Assembly (NCBI GenBank): GCA_020860565.1
Contig: JAJBUA010000096.1
Coordinates: forward strand, 1 to 57,428
Reading direction: 5' to 3'
Source of the DNA: Clostridiales bacterium
Lineage (GTDB): Bacteria > Bacillota > Clostridia > Lachnospirales > Lachnospiraceae
Length of the DNA: 57,428 bases
Below, piece by piece: positions 35,318-45,188 of the stretch; position 1 is the stretch's first letter; each line of letters begins with the position of its first letter. The notes under the pieces are model-generated. The model made no database searches. It saw only the letters and a list, made by a program, of their open reading frames with translations, and had not been told where the DNA came from. The position numbers and the translations under genes are program-made.

Positions 35318-36445
35318 TTAACCCTGCACATACATATCCAGATCCTTCAGAATCTCGACATCCTGGTCATACTCTGCCTGATGAATCTCCTCAGACTCCT
35401 CCAGGTCATGCCAGCCAGGGATGTTGCCGATGCTGGCAATACCCGCGTTAACCGTCTCATCCTCTACGATCGCCTGCATCGCCTTGTTCATGTTTGCGAC
35501 CATCGTCTCATCCATGCCGGCCGGTCCCAGCAGATAGTGATAAACTGCCATCGTGCAGTCCTCAAAGCCCTGCTCCTGCAGTGTCTTGTAGTTGTCCGGC
35601 AGCTCTTCCGGATACTTGTCGATCGTCTGTCCGTCAGAAGCTACGGTGCCGATGACTTTCAGTTTGCCGGCCTTCTCATACTCAACCGCATTTCCTACGC
35701 CTACAACACCGATATCAATGAAGCCGCCGGCCAGGTTGGTCAGACGATCAGACTCAGACGCACACTCCACTGCGTTCAGCTCAATGCCAAGAACCTTGCT
35801 CAGCTTACCGAAAAGCATCGTATTTGCTCCGGAAGCAGGCATACCGGCATTCAGTTCGCCCGGATGAGCCTTTGCATATTCAACGAAACCGGCGAAATCA
35901 TCATACGGAGCGTCTGCCGGAATTGCCAGCGTGGAGAAACCATTGTCCTGCAGGCAGGCAATCAGAGTGAAATCACTCATCGGATCTACTTCTGCATTGC
36001 CGGTGATATACTGAATATTCAGCGCGGAAGTCGCTACCGTGAGGGTTGTCCCATCCGGCTTCGCAGCCGCGACTGTCGCATGGCCTACCGTGTTGCTGTC
36101 GTAGTTGGTTACTGTGGTTTTTAAGCCGTAGATCCGGTTTAAGCCCTCGCTGTAGTAACGGATACCCAGATCGGAACCGCCGCCCGCTTTGCCCGGTACC
36201 ACCAGTGTGATGGTCTCATCTGCCGGGAAGCCGATATCATCCGCAGATGCCTCTGCCGCTGCCTCGGTCTCCTCCGCAGCCTCAGTCTCTTCTGCCGCTT
36301 CGGTCTCTGCCGCTTCTGTCGCCGCCGCCGTCGTAGCCGCCGCTGTGGTAGATGTACTGCTCGAACTGCTGCCGCATGCGGTCATTCCCAGGACTGCGAC
36401 TGCTGCTGCGCCTGCCAGCATCAGCTGATAAAAACTTTTTTTCAT
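35318..36445 (-). CDS. tctC: Tripartite tricarboxylate transporter binding lipoprotein TctC
   Basis: Extracytoplasmic solute receptor of 375 residues, Bug/TctC family. The lipoprotein signal MKKSFYQLMLAGAAAVAVLGMTAC ends in a lipobox with Cys24. A serine-rich, then Thr/Ala/Glu-repeat linker follows (about 25-68, TEAAEETEAAEE pattern), then the receptor domain starting FPADETITLVVPGKAGGGSDLGIRYY, with the TctC ligand loop AGMPASGANTMLFGKL and VGVGNAVEYEKAGKLKVIG. The low-complexity linker probably spaces the receptor from the membrane. First gene of the operon, controlled by the intergenic operator shared with the divergent LysR-LysR gene. Confidence 0.94.
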   Translation of the reverse strand: MKKSFYQLMLAGAAAVAVLGMTACGSSSSSTSTTAAATTAAATEAAETEAAEETEAAEETEAAAEASADDIGFPADETITLVVPGKAGGGSDLGIRYYSEGLNRIYGLKTTVTNYDSNTVGHATVAAAKPDGTTLTVATSALNIQYITGNAEVDPMSDFTLIACLQDNGFSTLAIPADAPYDDFAGFVEYAKAHPGELNAGMPASGANTMLFGKLSKVLGIELNAVECASESDRLTNLAGGFIDIGVVGVGNAVEYEKAGKLKVIGTVASDGQTIDKYPEELPDNYKTLQEQGFEDCTMAVYHYLLGPAGMDETMVANMNKAMQAIVEDETVNAGIASIGNIPGWHDLEESEEIHQAEYDQDVEILKDLDMYVQG

Positions 36446-36514
36446 AACACTTCTCTCCTTTTCTTTTTATGGATTTTGACTTTGATTCGGGTTTCCCCTA
36501 TTGCCTATATTAGA

Positions 36515-36543
36515 ATTATATGATAAAGAAATGCAATTCGCAA
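36515..36543 (-). promoter_or_regulatory. Promoter of the tctCBA-pectin operon
   Basis: On the minus strand TTGCGA (36538-36543) and a perfect TATAAT (36515-36520) are 17 bases apart. The -35 box falls inside the loop of the 36523-36558 inverted repeat, so a regulator bound there would directly affect polymerase. Confidence 0.7.
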
Positions 36544-36558
36544 ACTCCATTTCTTTAT
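36523..36558. promoter_or_regulatory. Palindromic operator, likely LysR-type site
   Basis: ATAAAGAAATG (36523-36533) and CATTTCTTTAT (36548-36558) are perfect 11-base arms with a 14-base centre. It overlaps the tctC promoter and lies about 100 bases from the divergent LysR-LysR start, the normal arrangement for a LysR regulator that senses a substrate or product. Confidence 0.7.
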
Positions 36559-36587
36559 AGATTTCATATCATTTTAGTTATATGTCA

Positions 36588-36616
36588 TTGCTCTTATTTG
36601 TTAAATTTGCTATAAT
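36588..36616 (+). promoter_or_regulatory. Promoter of the LysR-LysR gene
   Basis: TTGCTC (36588-36593), 17-base spacer, TATAAT (36611-36616), with TGC directly ahead of the -10 (extended -10). Confidence 0.65.
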
Positions 36617-36655
36617 CATAGGGAAAATCTGTGTTACGTGAAAGGATGACCGCTC

Positions 36656-38536
36656 ATGACTACCCGGCAAATGTACTATCTCGTCACCATCGCCGATCAG
36701 AGAAATCTCTCGGCAGCCGCCAGCATCCTTGGTATCTCACAGCCCGCGCTGAGCAAATTTCTCACCGAATACGAAGATTCTCTTGGATTTCTTCTTTTTC
36801 TGCGCTATCACCGGCAGCTGACGCCGACAGCAGCCGGCCGCTGTGTCATTGACTACGCGCAGCGTATCCTTGATGAGCAGACGCGCATGCTGCAGACCAT
36901 CCGCACCGTCACCAATAACCAGCATGCTCATATCCGTCTGGCTACCGCCCCCAACCGCGGAGCGATCATCTACAGCCGCATCTATAATGAATTTTCACGC
37001 CGCTACCCCGATATCTCGCTCTCCCTTACTGAGCTCTACGCCAGCGAGCAGCCCGCAGCCATCCAGCACGGCAAGATCGATCTGGCGATCGGCGCCGGCA
37101 AAACGTCCGACAAGGTCACCGATCTGCCCTTCGCCTTCGAGGAGCTCCTCGTATCCCTGCCGGTCTCTCATCCCATGTCATGGGCCAAAAGCATCCGGCT
37201 CTCAGATCTGAAGGACACACCATTTGTCCTCCAGGGGGAACGGCACAGCATCCGCATCCTTGCCGATGAATTATTCCGCGAAGCCGGTTTCAGCCCGCTG
37301 GTCGCCTTTGAATCCAACGACGTGATCCTGATCGACTCCATGCTCCATCAGGCCGTCGGCGCCGGTCTTGTCTCGCAGGCCCATGTATTTCCCTGTCAGG
37401 ATCTGGTGTACCGCCCCCTGGATCCTCCCGTCCACCAGACTCTCCATATCCGCCATCCGCTCGGACATACCCTGACCGAACCGGAACGCTATCTCGCCGC
37501 CCTGCTGATCCGGGAACGTCTGTCTGACCCGCGCTACACCGCCATTCAGACGCCGGAGGTCGAAGAGTTTCTCCACATCGCAGATTCCCCTTCCGGAGAA
37601 GACATTTCTCCGCAGGAAAAGGCAGGAGAAACCGCCCGTGCTCCTGCCATTCACCAGACCGCTCCTGAGATCCAGCTCAATACGCAGATTCTCAAATATA
37701 TCCTCTCCATCGTGGACGAAAAAAGCCTGACGGCAGCGGCCGAGAAAAATTATCTGACCCAGCCGGCCCTCTCCAGACATCTGAGAAATGTAGAAAAGAT
37801 GCTTTGTACCCAGCTCTTTACAAGGGTTCACAATCGTCTGCAGCCCACCAATGCCGGCAAGATCTTTGCCAATTCGGCCAGAAATCTCCTGCGGCTGGAG
37901 GAAGATCTCGCCGAGCAGCTTAAAACCTATCGGCTCGGTCATGGAGGAGGCGTGTATCTGTCATGTGATCCCATCCTTGTGCCCTGTCTTCGGGAATCCG
38001 TGGAAACACAATTTTCCTCACGCTATCCGGATGTCCTTCTGAGTATGATCGAAGGAGACCGGTCACAGACCGAAGAAGCCTTATTGAACGCCTCCGCCGA
38101 TCTCGGTCTCTATTTTTCCTGTGACGTGACGCACCCGATCCTCAATTGTAAGAGTCTGGCACAAAGCGAATTGCTCTACTGTCCGGGTACTTCCCACCAT
38201 CCGGATCCCATGGGACGCCCCGTTATGCTTGCAACTGCGGGCAGTTCTCTGCGCGCGGAACAGGAACGGCTTCTGGATGACATTTCCGGCCCGCCGCCAT
38301 CCATTGTCTGCGAAGCCCGGAGTGATATCCTGAGCCTTCTGGCAAAATCCGGCACTGCCGATACCATCCTGCCGCAAAATCTGCTGCCGCCTGAAGTTCT
38401 CACACGCTGCGTCCCATTCAAGTCTCCGCAGCATTATCACCTGATCCTCGCCCACCATCCCGGCCGCAATCTGCCGAAGCACATCCGGGAACTTGCGCAG
38501 ATGCTGGCAGATACACTTAAAAACTATTTTACATAA
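36656..38536 (+). CDS. Double LysR-type regulator (two full LTTRs in one chain)
   Basis: Protein of 626 residues made of two complete LysR-type regulators in tandem. Copy 1 has a winged HTH (residues 1-60, LSAAASILGISQPALSKFLTEYE) and an effector domain (about 92-295, LATAPNRGAIIYSRIYNEFSRRYPDI). After a linker of about 45 residues, copy 2 has its own HTH (about 342-400, LTAAAEKNYLTQPALSRHLRNVE) and effector domain (about 430-620, SRYPDVLLSMIEGDRS). There is one ATG and no frameshift, so it is a true fusion, far longer than the usual 300 residues. The two HTHs differ, suggesting recognition of unlike half-sites. It is divergent from tctC and 26 bases upstream of an enolase-superfamily gene it probably also serves. 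Confidence 0.95.
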   Translation: MTTRQMYYLVTIADQRNLSAAASILGISQPALSKFLTEYEDSLGFLLFLRYHRQLTPTAAGRCVIDYAQRILDEQTRMLQTIRTVTNNQHAHIRLATAPNRGAIIYSRIYNEFSRRYPDISLSLTELYASEQPAAIQHGKIDLAIGAGKTSDKVTDLPFAFEELLVSLPVSHPMSWAKSIRLSDLKDTPFVLQGERHSIRILADELFREAGFSPLVAFESNDVILIDSMLHQAVGAGLVSQAHVFPCQDLVYRPLDPPVHQTLHIRHPLGHTLTEPERYLAALLIRERLSDPRYTAIQTPEVEEFLHIADSPSGEDISPQEKAGETARAPAIHQTAPEIQLNTQILKYILSIVDEKSLTAAAEKNYLTQPALSRHLRNVEKMLCTQLFTRVHNRLQPTNAGKIFANSARNLLRLEEDLAEQLKTYRLGHGGGVYLSCDPILVPCLRESVETQFSSRYPDVLLSMIEGDRSQTEEALLNASADLGLYFSCDVTHPILNCKSLAQSELLYCPGTSHHPDPMGRPVMLATAGSSLRAEQERLLDDISGPPPSIVCEARSDILSLLAKSGTADTILPQNLLPPEVLTRCVPFKSPQHYHLILAHHPGRNLPKHIRELAQMLADTLKNYFT

Positions 38537-38562
38537 AATTTTTCATATAAAAGGAGTATGTT

Positions 38563-39705
38563 ATGAACCAGCTGTTTTCTTACCCCGATCTCATTTCCAT
38601 CAAAAAGGCCGTGTATTACGACCTTGCTCCCATCCCGCTCCCGGTTCCTTTTAAAGACGGCACCGGTGGCATCCGCCTTGCCTCGTTTTTCCGCGGCTGG
38701 ATGCGCATCTATGATGAAGACGGTTTCTGCGGACAGGGGCCTGCAACTCCCCTGATGACCGATTTCTTTGTTCCCAGACTTCTGAACCATCCGGCAAAGA
38801 CAAATTCTGACTGGATCCGGTATTTCTGGTGGGAAATCCGCAACTTTGGCTATCAGAGCCCTTATGTCTCAGAAATGACCAACCTCGACTGGCTGCTCCT
38901 CGATCTGCTGGCAAACCGTGCCGGAAAACCGCTCCATCGATTTCTCGGCGCCGACAGGGACTGGGCCAGCGTCTATAAAGGCGGCGGTTCCGTGCTGCTT
39001 GATGACGACGGCCTGATCCGGGATCTGCTGCGCTTTCAGGAAGAGGGATACACCACAACCAAATTTAAGATCGGCGGTCACGGCAAAGACATTTCCCACG
39101 ATCTCCGGCGTCTCGCAAAAGCACGCAGAACTCTGGGCGACGACTTCCGGATCGCCGTAGATGCCAACCAGGCCTGGGATGCGGAAACTGCCTTTGCTTT
39201 TGCAAAGGAAGCTGCTCCTCTCGGCGTCGCCTGGCTCGAAGAACCGGTTCATGCCTATGACATGGACGCCCTGCGCCGGCTCCGCGATCTCCTCAATGAG
39301 GCCGGCGTCTCCATGGAGATCGCCATGGGCGAATCCGTCCGCAGTTATCACACACACGTCGCCTACGCGGAACACGGCGTCGACCATCTGCAGCCCGCCC
39401 GGCTTTACTGCCTTGCGGAAAATATGCGTGTCCGCGATTACGCCCACGCGCACGGCTGCAGGATTTCCACCGGCGGCTTCACCTTCCAGAATGTCGCGCT
39501 CGGCACGCTCTACTCCGAAGACGAACCCATCGAATACCACCAGCCGCTGAATGAAGTGCTGGTCAACTACTTCAGCCTGGTCTCCGAGATGCGCGACGGC
39601 CGCTTCTACCTCCCGGATGTGCCGGGACTGCCGGTCCATCTGGACTTTGAAAAGCTGGAGCGGGACGGACTGCTTCGGGCGGTGCGGTATTATTATCGGG
39701 AGTAA
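38563..39705 (+). CDS. Mandelate racemase/muconate lactonizing enzyme family protein
   Basis: Enolase-superfamily enzyme of 380 residues. TTTKFKIGGHG carries the Lys pair on strand 2 (general base). The metal ligands lie in IAVDANQAWD (Asp), AWLEEPVHA (Glu) and AMGESVRSY (Glu). TGGFTFQNVALG marks the end of the barrel. Members abstract a proton alpha to a carboxylate and are typically acid-sugar dehydratases or epimerases. The substrate here is unknown, but linkage to the LysR-LysR gene and the pectin operon suggests a uronate-derived aldonate. It has an AAAGGAG ribosome site and a perfect 18-bp terminator follows. Confidence 0.9.
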   Translation: MNQLFSYPDLISIKKAVYYDLAPIPLPVPFKDGTGGIRLASFFRGWMRIYDEDGFCGQGPATPLMTDFFVPRLLNHPAKTNSDWIRYFWWEIRNFGYQSPYVSEMTNLDWLLLDLLANRAGKPLHRFLGADRDWASVYKGGGSVLLDDDGLIRDLLRFQEEGYTTTKFKIGGHGKDISHDLRRLAKARRTLGDDFRIAVDANQAWDAETAFAFAKEAAPLGVAWLEEPVHAYDMDALRRLRDLLNEAGVSMEIAMGESVRSYHTHVAYAEHGVDHLQPARLYCLAENMRVRDYAHAHGCRISTGGFTFQNVALGTLYSEDEPIEYHQPLNEVLVNYFSLVSEMRDGRFYLPDVPGLPVHLDFEKLERDGLLRAVRYYYRE

Positions 39706-39706
39706 A

Positions 39707-39757
39707 ACAGACAGAAAACTGCCGAAGCCCTTTGAGGCCCGGCAGTTTTCTGTCTGT
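39707..39757. terminator. Bidirectional terminator, 18-bp perfect stem
   Basis: The arms at 39707-39724 and 39740-39757 (ACAGACAGAAAACTGCCG and its complement) enclose a 15-base loop. It separates the convergent enolase-superfamily and GH4 genes. Confidence 0.8.
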
Positions 39758-39776
39758 TGCATTCTCTTATTTCATT

Positions 39777-41180
39777 CTACTTCTTCCACCCATCTCCCAG
39801 ATATCCGGCGGTATTAGCGATCATATCATTTACCAGCGCTCTCACATCGGCTTCCGTACATCGTTTCCCCTTCACCAGAGGATCGTTGAGAAACGCCTGC
39901 ACCACCTTCTCCCGGTCATAATCGAGCGCCGCTTCCAGTATCCGCTCATGATTTTCCAGATGCGGCATCAGCAGTCCCCGGACGCCTTCCGGGACAGCTC
40001 CCGCTATTACCGGATGGATGGCATTGTACTCAAAGACCGCATTCGTCTCCACCAATGCCTCCGGCGGCAGGTTCGTGAGCTGTCTCCCGCTGTTCGGGAT
40101 ATTAACATTGCTCACGACACGCCCAAGTCCGCACAGCGCCTTGATCAGCAGGATGCCTTCCTCTCCGGTCGGCTGCAACTCCATCTCCTCCTGTCCGGAA
40201 TACAGGCGCGCACTCCTCTCCAGACGCTTTCTCAGATCATCCTTTCTCCACTTCACGCTGGTCAGGCCGAACTTCCACGAAGTCACGGTTTCCGGGTCCT
40301 TCAGGTATTCATCTCCCGGCATAAATTCCGCCAGATGACGGTCGCCGGCAGCGGCAATCAGGCCATATCTGCGGAAGAGGTCCATCTTGACCCGATTTGC
40401 GCACTGGAAAGACGAATTCATCCAGTTTTCGCCTTCCAGCGAATAACCCTCATCAAAATGTTTGTCTATGTATTCCCTGTAAACCGGGAACAGGTCAATC
40501 CCCCTGTAAGAAGCGCTGGAAAACCAGGTAAAATGGTTGATCCCCATAACGTTTACATGGATATCTCGCCGGTCGATATTCTTTTCTCCACAGCAAAGTT
40601 CACATATCCCCTTTAACACCTTCTGTGTGCCAAAGACCTCATGGCAGCAGCCAAACGCCTTGATCTCCGGGAATACATGATACAGCGTCTTCACGCAGAG
40701 CGACATGGGGTTGGTATAGTTAATCACCCATGCGTCCGGGGCATAGGTCCGGATCGCCTCGGCAAATGTTACAAACATCGGGATCGTGCGCAGGGCGCGG
40801 ATCATGCCGCCGGGGCCGGCCGTATCGCCTACGGACTGCCAGATGCCCAGCCGTTCCGGCAGATGTACATCCGACTCCATCTCATCAAAGGTTCCCGGCA
40901 GGATCGAAATCACCACAAAGTCGCAGCCGGTCAGAGCCTCCGCCAGCGTCGATTTGGTCTCAAACCTCCAGTCTCCCCGGCTTTCCTTACGCTGCATCAG
41001 GTGATTGCCGATGCTTTCATTAATCCGGGCGGCATTCTCATCGATATCATAGAGACGGATCGTCCCGCTGATCTGCTCCTCCAGCGCCAGATCGGTCATG
41101 AAGGTCCACGCCCATCCGCGCGAGCCTCCGCCGATATACGCGATCTGGATATCGGTTACTTTATTGTCACTGTAATTCAT
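39777..41180 (-). CDS. GH4 family glycosidase (alpha-galacturonidase or alpha-glucosidase-like)
   Basis: NAD- and metal-dependent GH4 enzyme of 467 residues. The Rossmann fold IAYIGGGSRGWAWTFMTDLAL binds NAD; INYTNPMSLCVKTLY holds the substrate Asn; FGCCHEVFG carries the metal-binding Cys; and MGINHFTWF carries the metal His. GH4 enzymes oxidise C3 of the sugar to drive anomer-independent elimination. The CCHEVFG form resembles the alpha-galacturonidase/alpha-glucosidase branch rather than 6-phospho-specific members, and the pectin genes nearby favour galacturonides. Substrate assignment is an inference. It is the last gene of a GH1 - histidine phosphatase - GH4 operon, with a GGAGAAAGGA ribosome site. 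Confidence 0.88.
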   Translation of the reverse strand: MNYSDNKVTDIQIAYIGGGSRGWAWTFMTDLALEEQISGTIRLYDIDENAARINESIGNHLMQRKESRGDWRFETKSTLAEALTGCDFVVISILPGTFDEMESDVHLPERLGIWQSVGDTAGPGGMIRALRTIPMFVTFAEAIRTYAPDAWVINYTNPMSLCVKTLYHVFPEIKAFGCCHEVFGTQKVLKGICELCCGEKNIDRRDIHVNVMGINHFTWFSSASYRGIDLFPVYREYIDKHFDEGYSLEGENWMNSSFQCANRVKMDLFRRYGLIAAAGDRHLAEFMPGDEYLKDPETVTSWKFGLTSVKWRKDDLRKRLERSARLYSGQEEMELQPTGEEGILLIKALCGLGRVVSNVNIPNSGRQLTNLPPEALVETNAVFEYNAIHPVIAGAVPEGVRGLLMPHLENHERILEAALDYDREKVVQAFLNDPLVKGKRCTEADVRALVNDMIANTAGYLGDGWKK

Positions 41181-41214
41181 AATATCCTTTCTCCAAAACT
41201 CATTTTACCGCCTC

Positions 41215-41826
41215 CTACTCGATCAGCACACACTGCTCATCCACCATCTGATACCCGCTCTCATCCAGCCGCAGGATCACGATCCCGCAGTTTTTCTGCA
41301 GATTTCCGTCCCAGTAATGGCTGATATCATGCTGTTTCACATGGCAGAGGATCGCCTTGTTAAGCGCGCCGTGGGCGACGATCATCACGCGCTCCGTCTC
41401 TGCCGCCTGCGGCTCGATCACCTCCCGCATGAACTCTGCCGTGCGTGCACAGACCGTCTCCAGCGATTCCCCCTCAGCCGGTGCCCGGTAAAGCTCCGGC
41501 TGAGTGAAAAAGTATCGAAACGCATCATCCGGATCCGCCAGAATCTCCTCTGCCCGCCGTCCTTCATTGACGCCGAACGAGATTTCTCTCAGACGTTCGT
41601 CCCGGATGATCGGAATGTTGCGGTGCCCGCGCAGCAGACAGGCCGTCTCGTAGGCACGGATCAGCGGAGAACTGTAGATCCGGTCAAAACGCACCGCTTC
41701 CAGCTTCTCTCCCGTCCGCCCGGCAGCCTCCCTGCCCGCCTCATCCAGTTCGATATCCGTACTTCCCTGGAGACGCTTCACTGTATTCCATACCGTTTCT
41801 CCGTGTCTTACCAGATAAATCTCCAT
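41215..41826 (-). CDS. Histidine phosphatase family protein
   Basis: Phosphoglycerate-mutase-like phosphatase of 203 residues. The catalytic motif IYLVRHGETVWNTVKRLQGSTDIELDEAG lies at the N-terminus. RIYSSPLIRAYETACLL, the acid in ISFGVNEGRRAEEIL, and the second His in MIVAHGALNKAIL complete the site. Such enzymes dephosphorylate small metabolites, and the substrate is not visible in the sequence. It lies 5 bases after the GH1 gene and 34 before GH4, so it may process a sugar phosphate produced by the GH1 enzyme. Confidence 0.93.
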   Translation of the reverse strand: MEIYLVRHGETVWNTVKRLQGSTDIELDEAGREAAGRTGEKLEAVRFDRIYSSPLIRAYETACLLRGHRNIPIIRDERLREISFGVNEGRRAEEILADPDDAFRYFFTQPELYRAPAEGESLETVCARTAEFMREVIEPQAAETERVMIVAHGALNKAILCHVKQHDISHYWDGNLQKNCGIVILRLDESGYQMVDEQCVLIE

Positions 41827-41831
41827 ATGTA

Positions 41832-43313
<1,482 letters not shown>

Positions 43314-43319
43314 GGTTCT

Positions 43320-43348
43320 TTTCATTGCATCCTCTTCTGAATTATAGT
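43320..43348 (+). promoter_or_regulatory. Promoter of the AAA/PD-(D/E)XK gene
   Basis: TTTCAT (43320-43325) and TATAGT (43343-43348), 17 bases apart, on the plus strand. The -35 lies only 7 bases beyond the -35 of the divergent GH1 promoter, so the two promoters are back to back. Confidence 0.5.
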
Positions 43349-43393
43349 AAAATGAAGACATCTTCACAGAACCACCATTTCGCAAGGGAGGGA

Positions 43394-44980
43394 ATGTTAT
43401 TGAAATCTTTCAACACGACCGGAGCCTGCTTTCCATCGGTTCACTATATGGTAAATATCGACGGCAAACTCTCTGAAATTCGAAAACTGATCGATAACGG
43501 CAGCTATTTTGTCATGAATCGGCCTCGCCAATACGGAAAAACTACCACACTTGGCCTGCTTGCCGATACTCTGAAAACTTCTTACATTGTAATCTCTCTG
43601 GATTTTCAAGGACTGAGCGACGCAAAATTTAAAAATGAACATGTTTTTTCTGCTGCCTTTGCAAAAGATCTGCTCCGCACAGTCAGGAATCGCAGATTTC
43701 CTGTTCACGGCCTCAATCATGACATTCTGGACAGACTGCAGCAGGACTCTGCCATCGAGAACGAATCTTTCGGCCTTGTAGAATTATTTGTTATTTTAAG
43801 CGAACTATGCGAAACTGCCGAAAAACCGATTGTTTTATTAATTGATGAAGTGGACAGTGCCTCGAATAATCAGGTATTTCTCGATTTTCTTGCCCAGCTT
43901 CGCAATTATTATTTAAAAAGATACACGATAGCGACTTTTCAATCTGTCATTCTGGCTGGTGTTTATGATATTAAAAATCTGAAACTAAAAATACGATCCG
44001 AAACAGAACACCGCTTTAACAGTCCATGGAACATCGCAGAGTCTTTTTCTGTGGACATGAGCTTTTCCGCTGATGATATCGCCGGGATGCTGAAAAATTA
44101 TGAAAATGACCACCAGACCAATATGGATATCCTGCAGATCTCGCAGTGTATTTTTGAATATACGTCCGGCTATCCATTTCTTGTTTCCAGCATCTGTAAG
44201 ATTTTGGACGAACAATTTCAAAAAAATCGTTCTCCCTGGACAACAGCAACGATCGCAAATGCAGTCAATCGGATCTTGACAGAGCGTTCCACTTTGTTTG
44301 ACAGTATGAATCATCAATTGTCCATTTATCCTGACCTGCGTGATATTCTTTACCGAATATTATTTCAGGGGCAACGAATCACTTTTAATCCAGACAATGA
44401 AGCAATCAGTCTCGGCGCCATGTTTGGCTATATTTTTAACGATAAAGGATCCATTTCCATTTCCAATCGAATTTTTGAAATGCGTTTATATAACCTTTTC
44501 CTTTCTGACGAGGAACTCAACAGCATTACTTACCAGGATGCCTTACGTTTACAAAATCAATTCATCCATAATGGTAAATTAAATATGGATCTGGTTTTTC
44601 GTAAATTTATTGATCATTTTTCTGAAGTCTACAGTAATTCTGATCAGAAATTCATTGAAAACCAGGGACGAAAACTATTCCTATTATATTTGAAACCAAT
44701 CATTAACGGAACCGGCCACTATTATGTAGAATCCCAAACGCGTGATATGGAACGCACCGATATTATCGTCGATTACATGGGGGAACAGTTTATTATCGAA
44801 CTGAAAATATGGCGCGGTCTACAATACCACGAAAAAGGGGAAAAACAGCTTTCGGATTATCTTGACCGATATCAAAGCAAAAAAGGATATCTTCTCACCT
44901 TTAATTTCAATAAAGACAAAGAAATCGGTATCAGGGAAGTTTTCTACGAAGACAAAATATTGATTGAGGGAACTGTCTAA
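43394..44980 (+). CDS. AAA-ATPase-like protein with PD-(D/E)XK nuclease fold
   Basis: Protein of 528 residues. The N-terminus (KSFNTTGACFPSVHYMV) and Walker A MNRPRQYGKTTTLGLLAD, with Walker B IVLLIDEVDSASNN, define the AAA-ATPase_like family (PF09820 type). The C-terminal 110 residues (GTGHYYVESQTRDMERTDIIVDYMGEQFIIELKIWRG) are the DUF1703 PD-(D/E)XK domain, with Asp and E-x-K in place. The start is ambiguous: ATG 43394 follows GGGAGGGA almost without spacing, and TTG 43400 has better spacing. These proteins are abundant in gut anaerobes, often many per genome, and are often suspected to be selfish or defence-related; the function is unproven. Codon use is more AT-rich than in the flanking GH genes. 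Confidence 0.88.
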   Translation: MLLKSFNTTGACFPSVHYMVNIDGKLSEIRKLIDNGSYFVMNRPRQYGKTTTLGLLADTLKTSYIVISLDFQGLSDAKFKNEHVFSAAFAKDLLRTVRNRRFPVHGLNHDILDRLQQDSAIENESFGLVELFVILSELCETAEKPIVLLIDEVDSASNNQVFLDFLAQLRNYYLKRYTIATFQSVILAGVYDIKNLKLKIRSETEHRFNSPWNIAESFSVDMSFSADDIAGMLKNYENDHQTNMDILQISQCIFEYTSGYPFLVSSICKILDEQFQKNRSPWTTATIANAVNRILTERSTLFDSMNHQLSIYPDLRDILYRILFQGQRITFNPDNEAISLGAMFGYIFNDKGSISISNRIFEMRLYNLFLSDEELNSITYQDALRLQNQFIHNGKLNMDLVFRKFIDHFSEVYSNSDQKFIENQGRKLFLLYLKPIINGTGHYYVESQTRDMERTDIIVDYMGEQFIIELKIWRGLQYHEKGEKQLSDYLDRYQSKKGYLLTFNFNKDKEIGIREVFYEDKILIEGTV

Positions 44981-45146
44981 ATGAATATGCCTTGCGTCGG
45001 CTCTGTGATCAAACACGAGACTGTGATTAATCTCACAGAGCATTCATGCAGACCTCCCGGGGATTCACACGTTCCCTTGTTTTCGGCTATATTTTTCTCA
45101 CTCACTATCGAACGATTCCGAACCTACGTCGGTTAGTAATATGCGT

Positions 45147-45179
45147 AAACAGGGCGGAGCAATTCACTCCGCCCTGTTT
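45147..45179 (+). terminator. Terminator between convergent genes
   Basis: AAACAGGGCGGAG (45147-45159) pairs with CTCCGCCCTGTTT (45167-45179), followed by TTCTATTTT on the plus strand. It suits the AAA/PD-(D/E)XK gene and may also block the catabolic operon ending at 45189. Confidence 0.8.
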
Positions 45180-45188
45180 TCTATTTTC

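Noticed and set aside
41215-41826. Histidine phosphatase as the missing serB-like phosphoserine phosphatase
   Set aside because: It lies over 20 kb from serA/serC in a glycosidase operon, and nothing in the sequence fixes its substrate.
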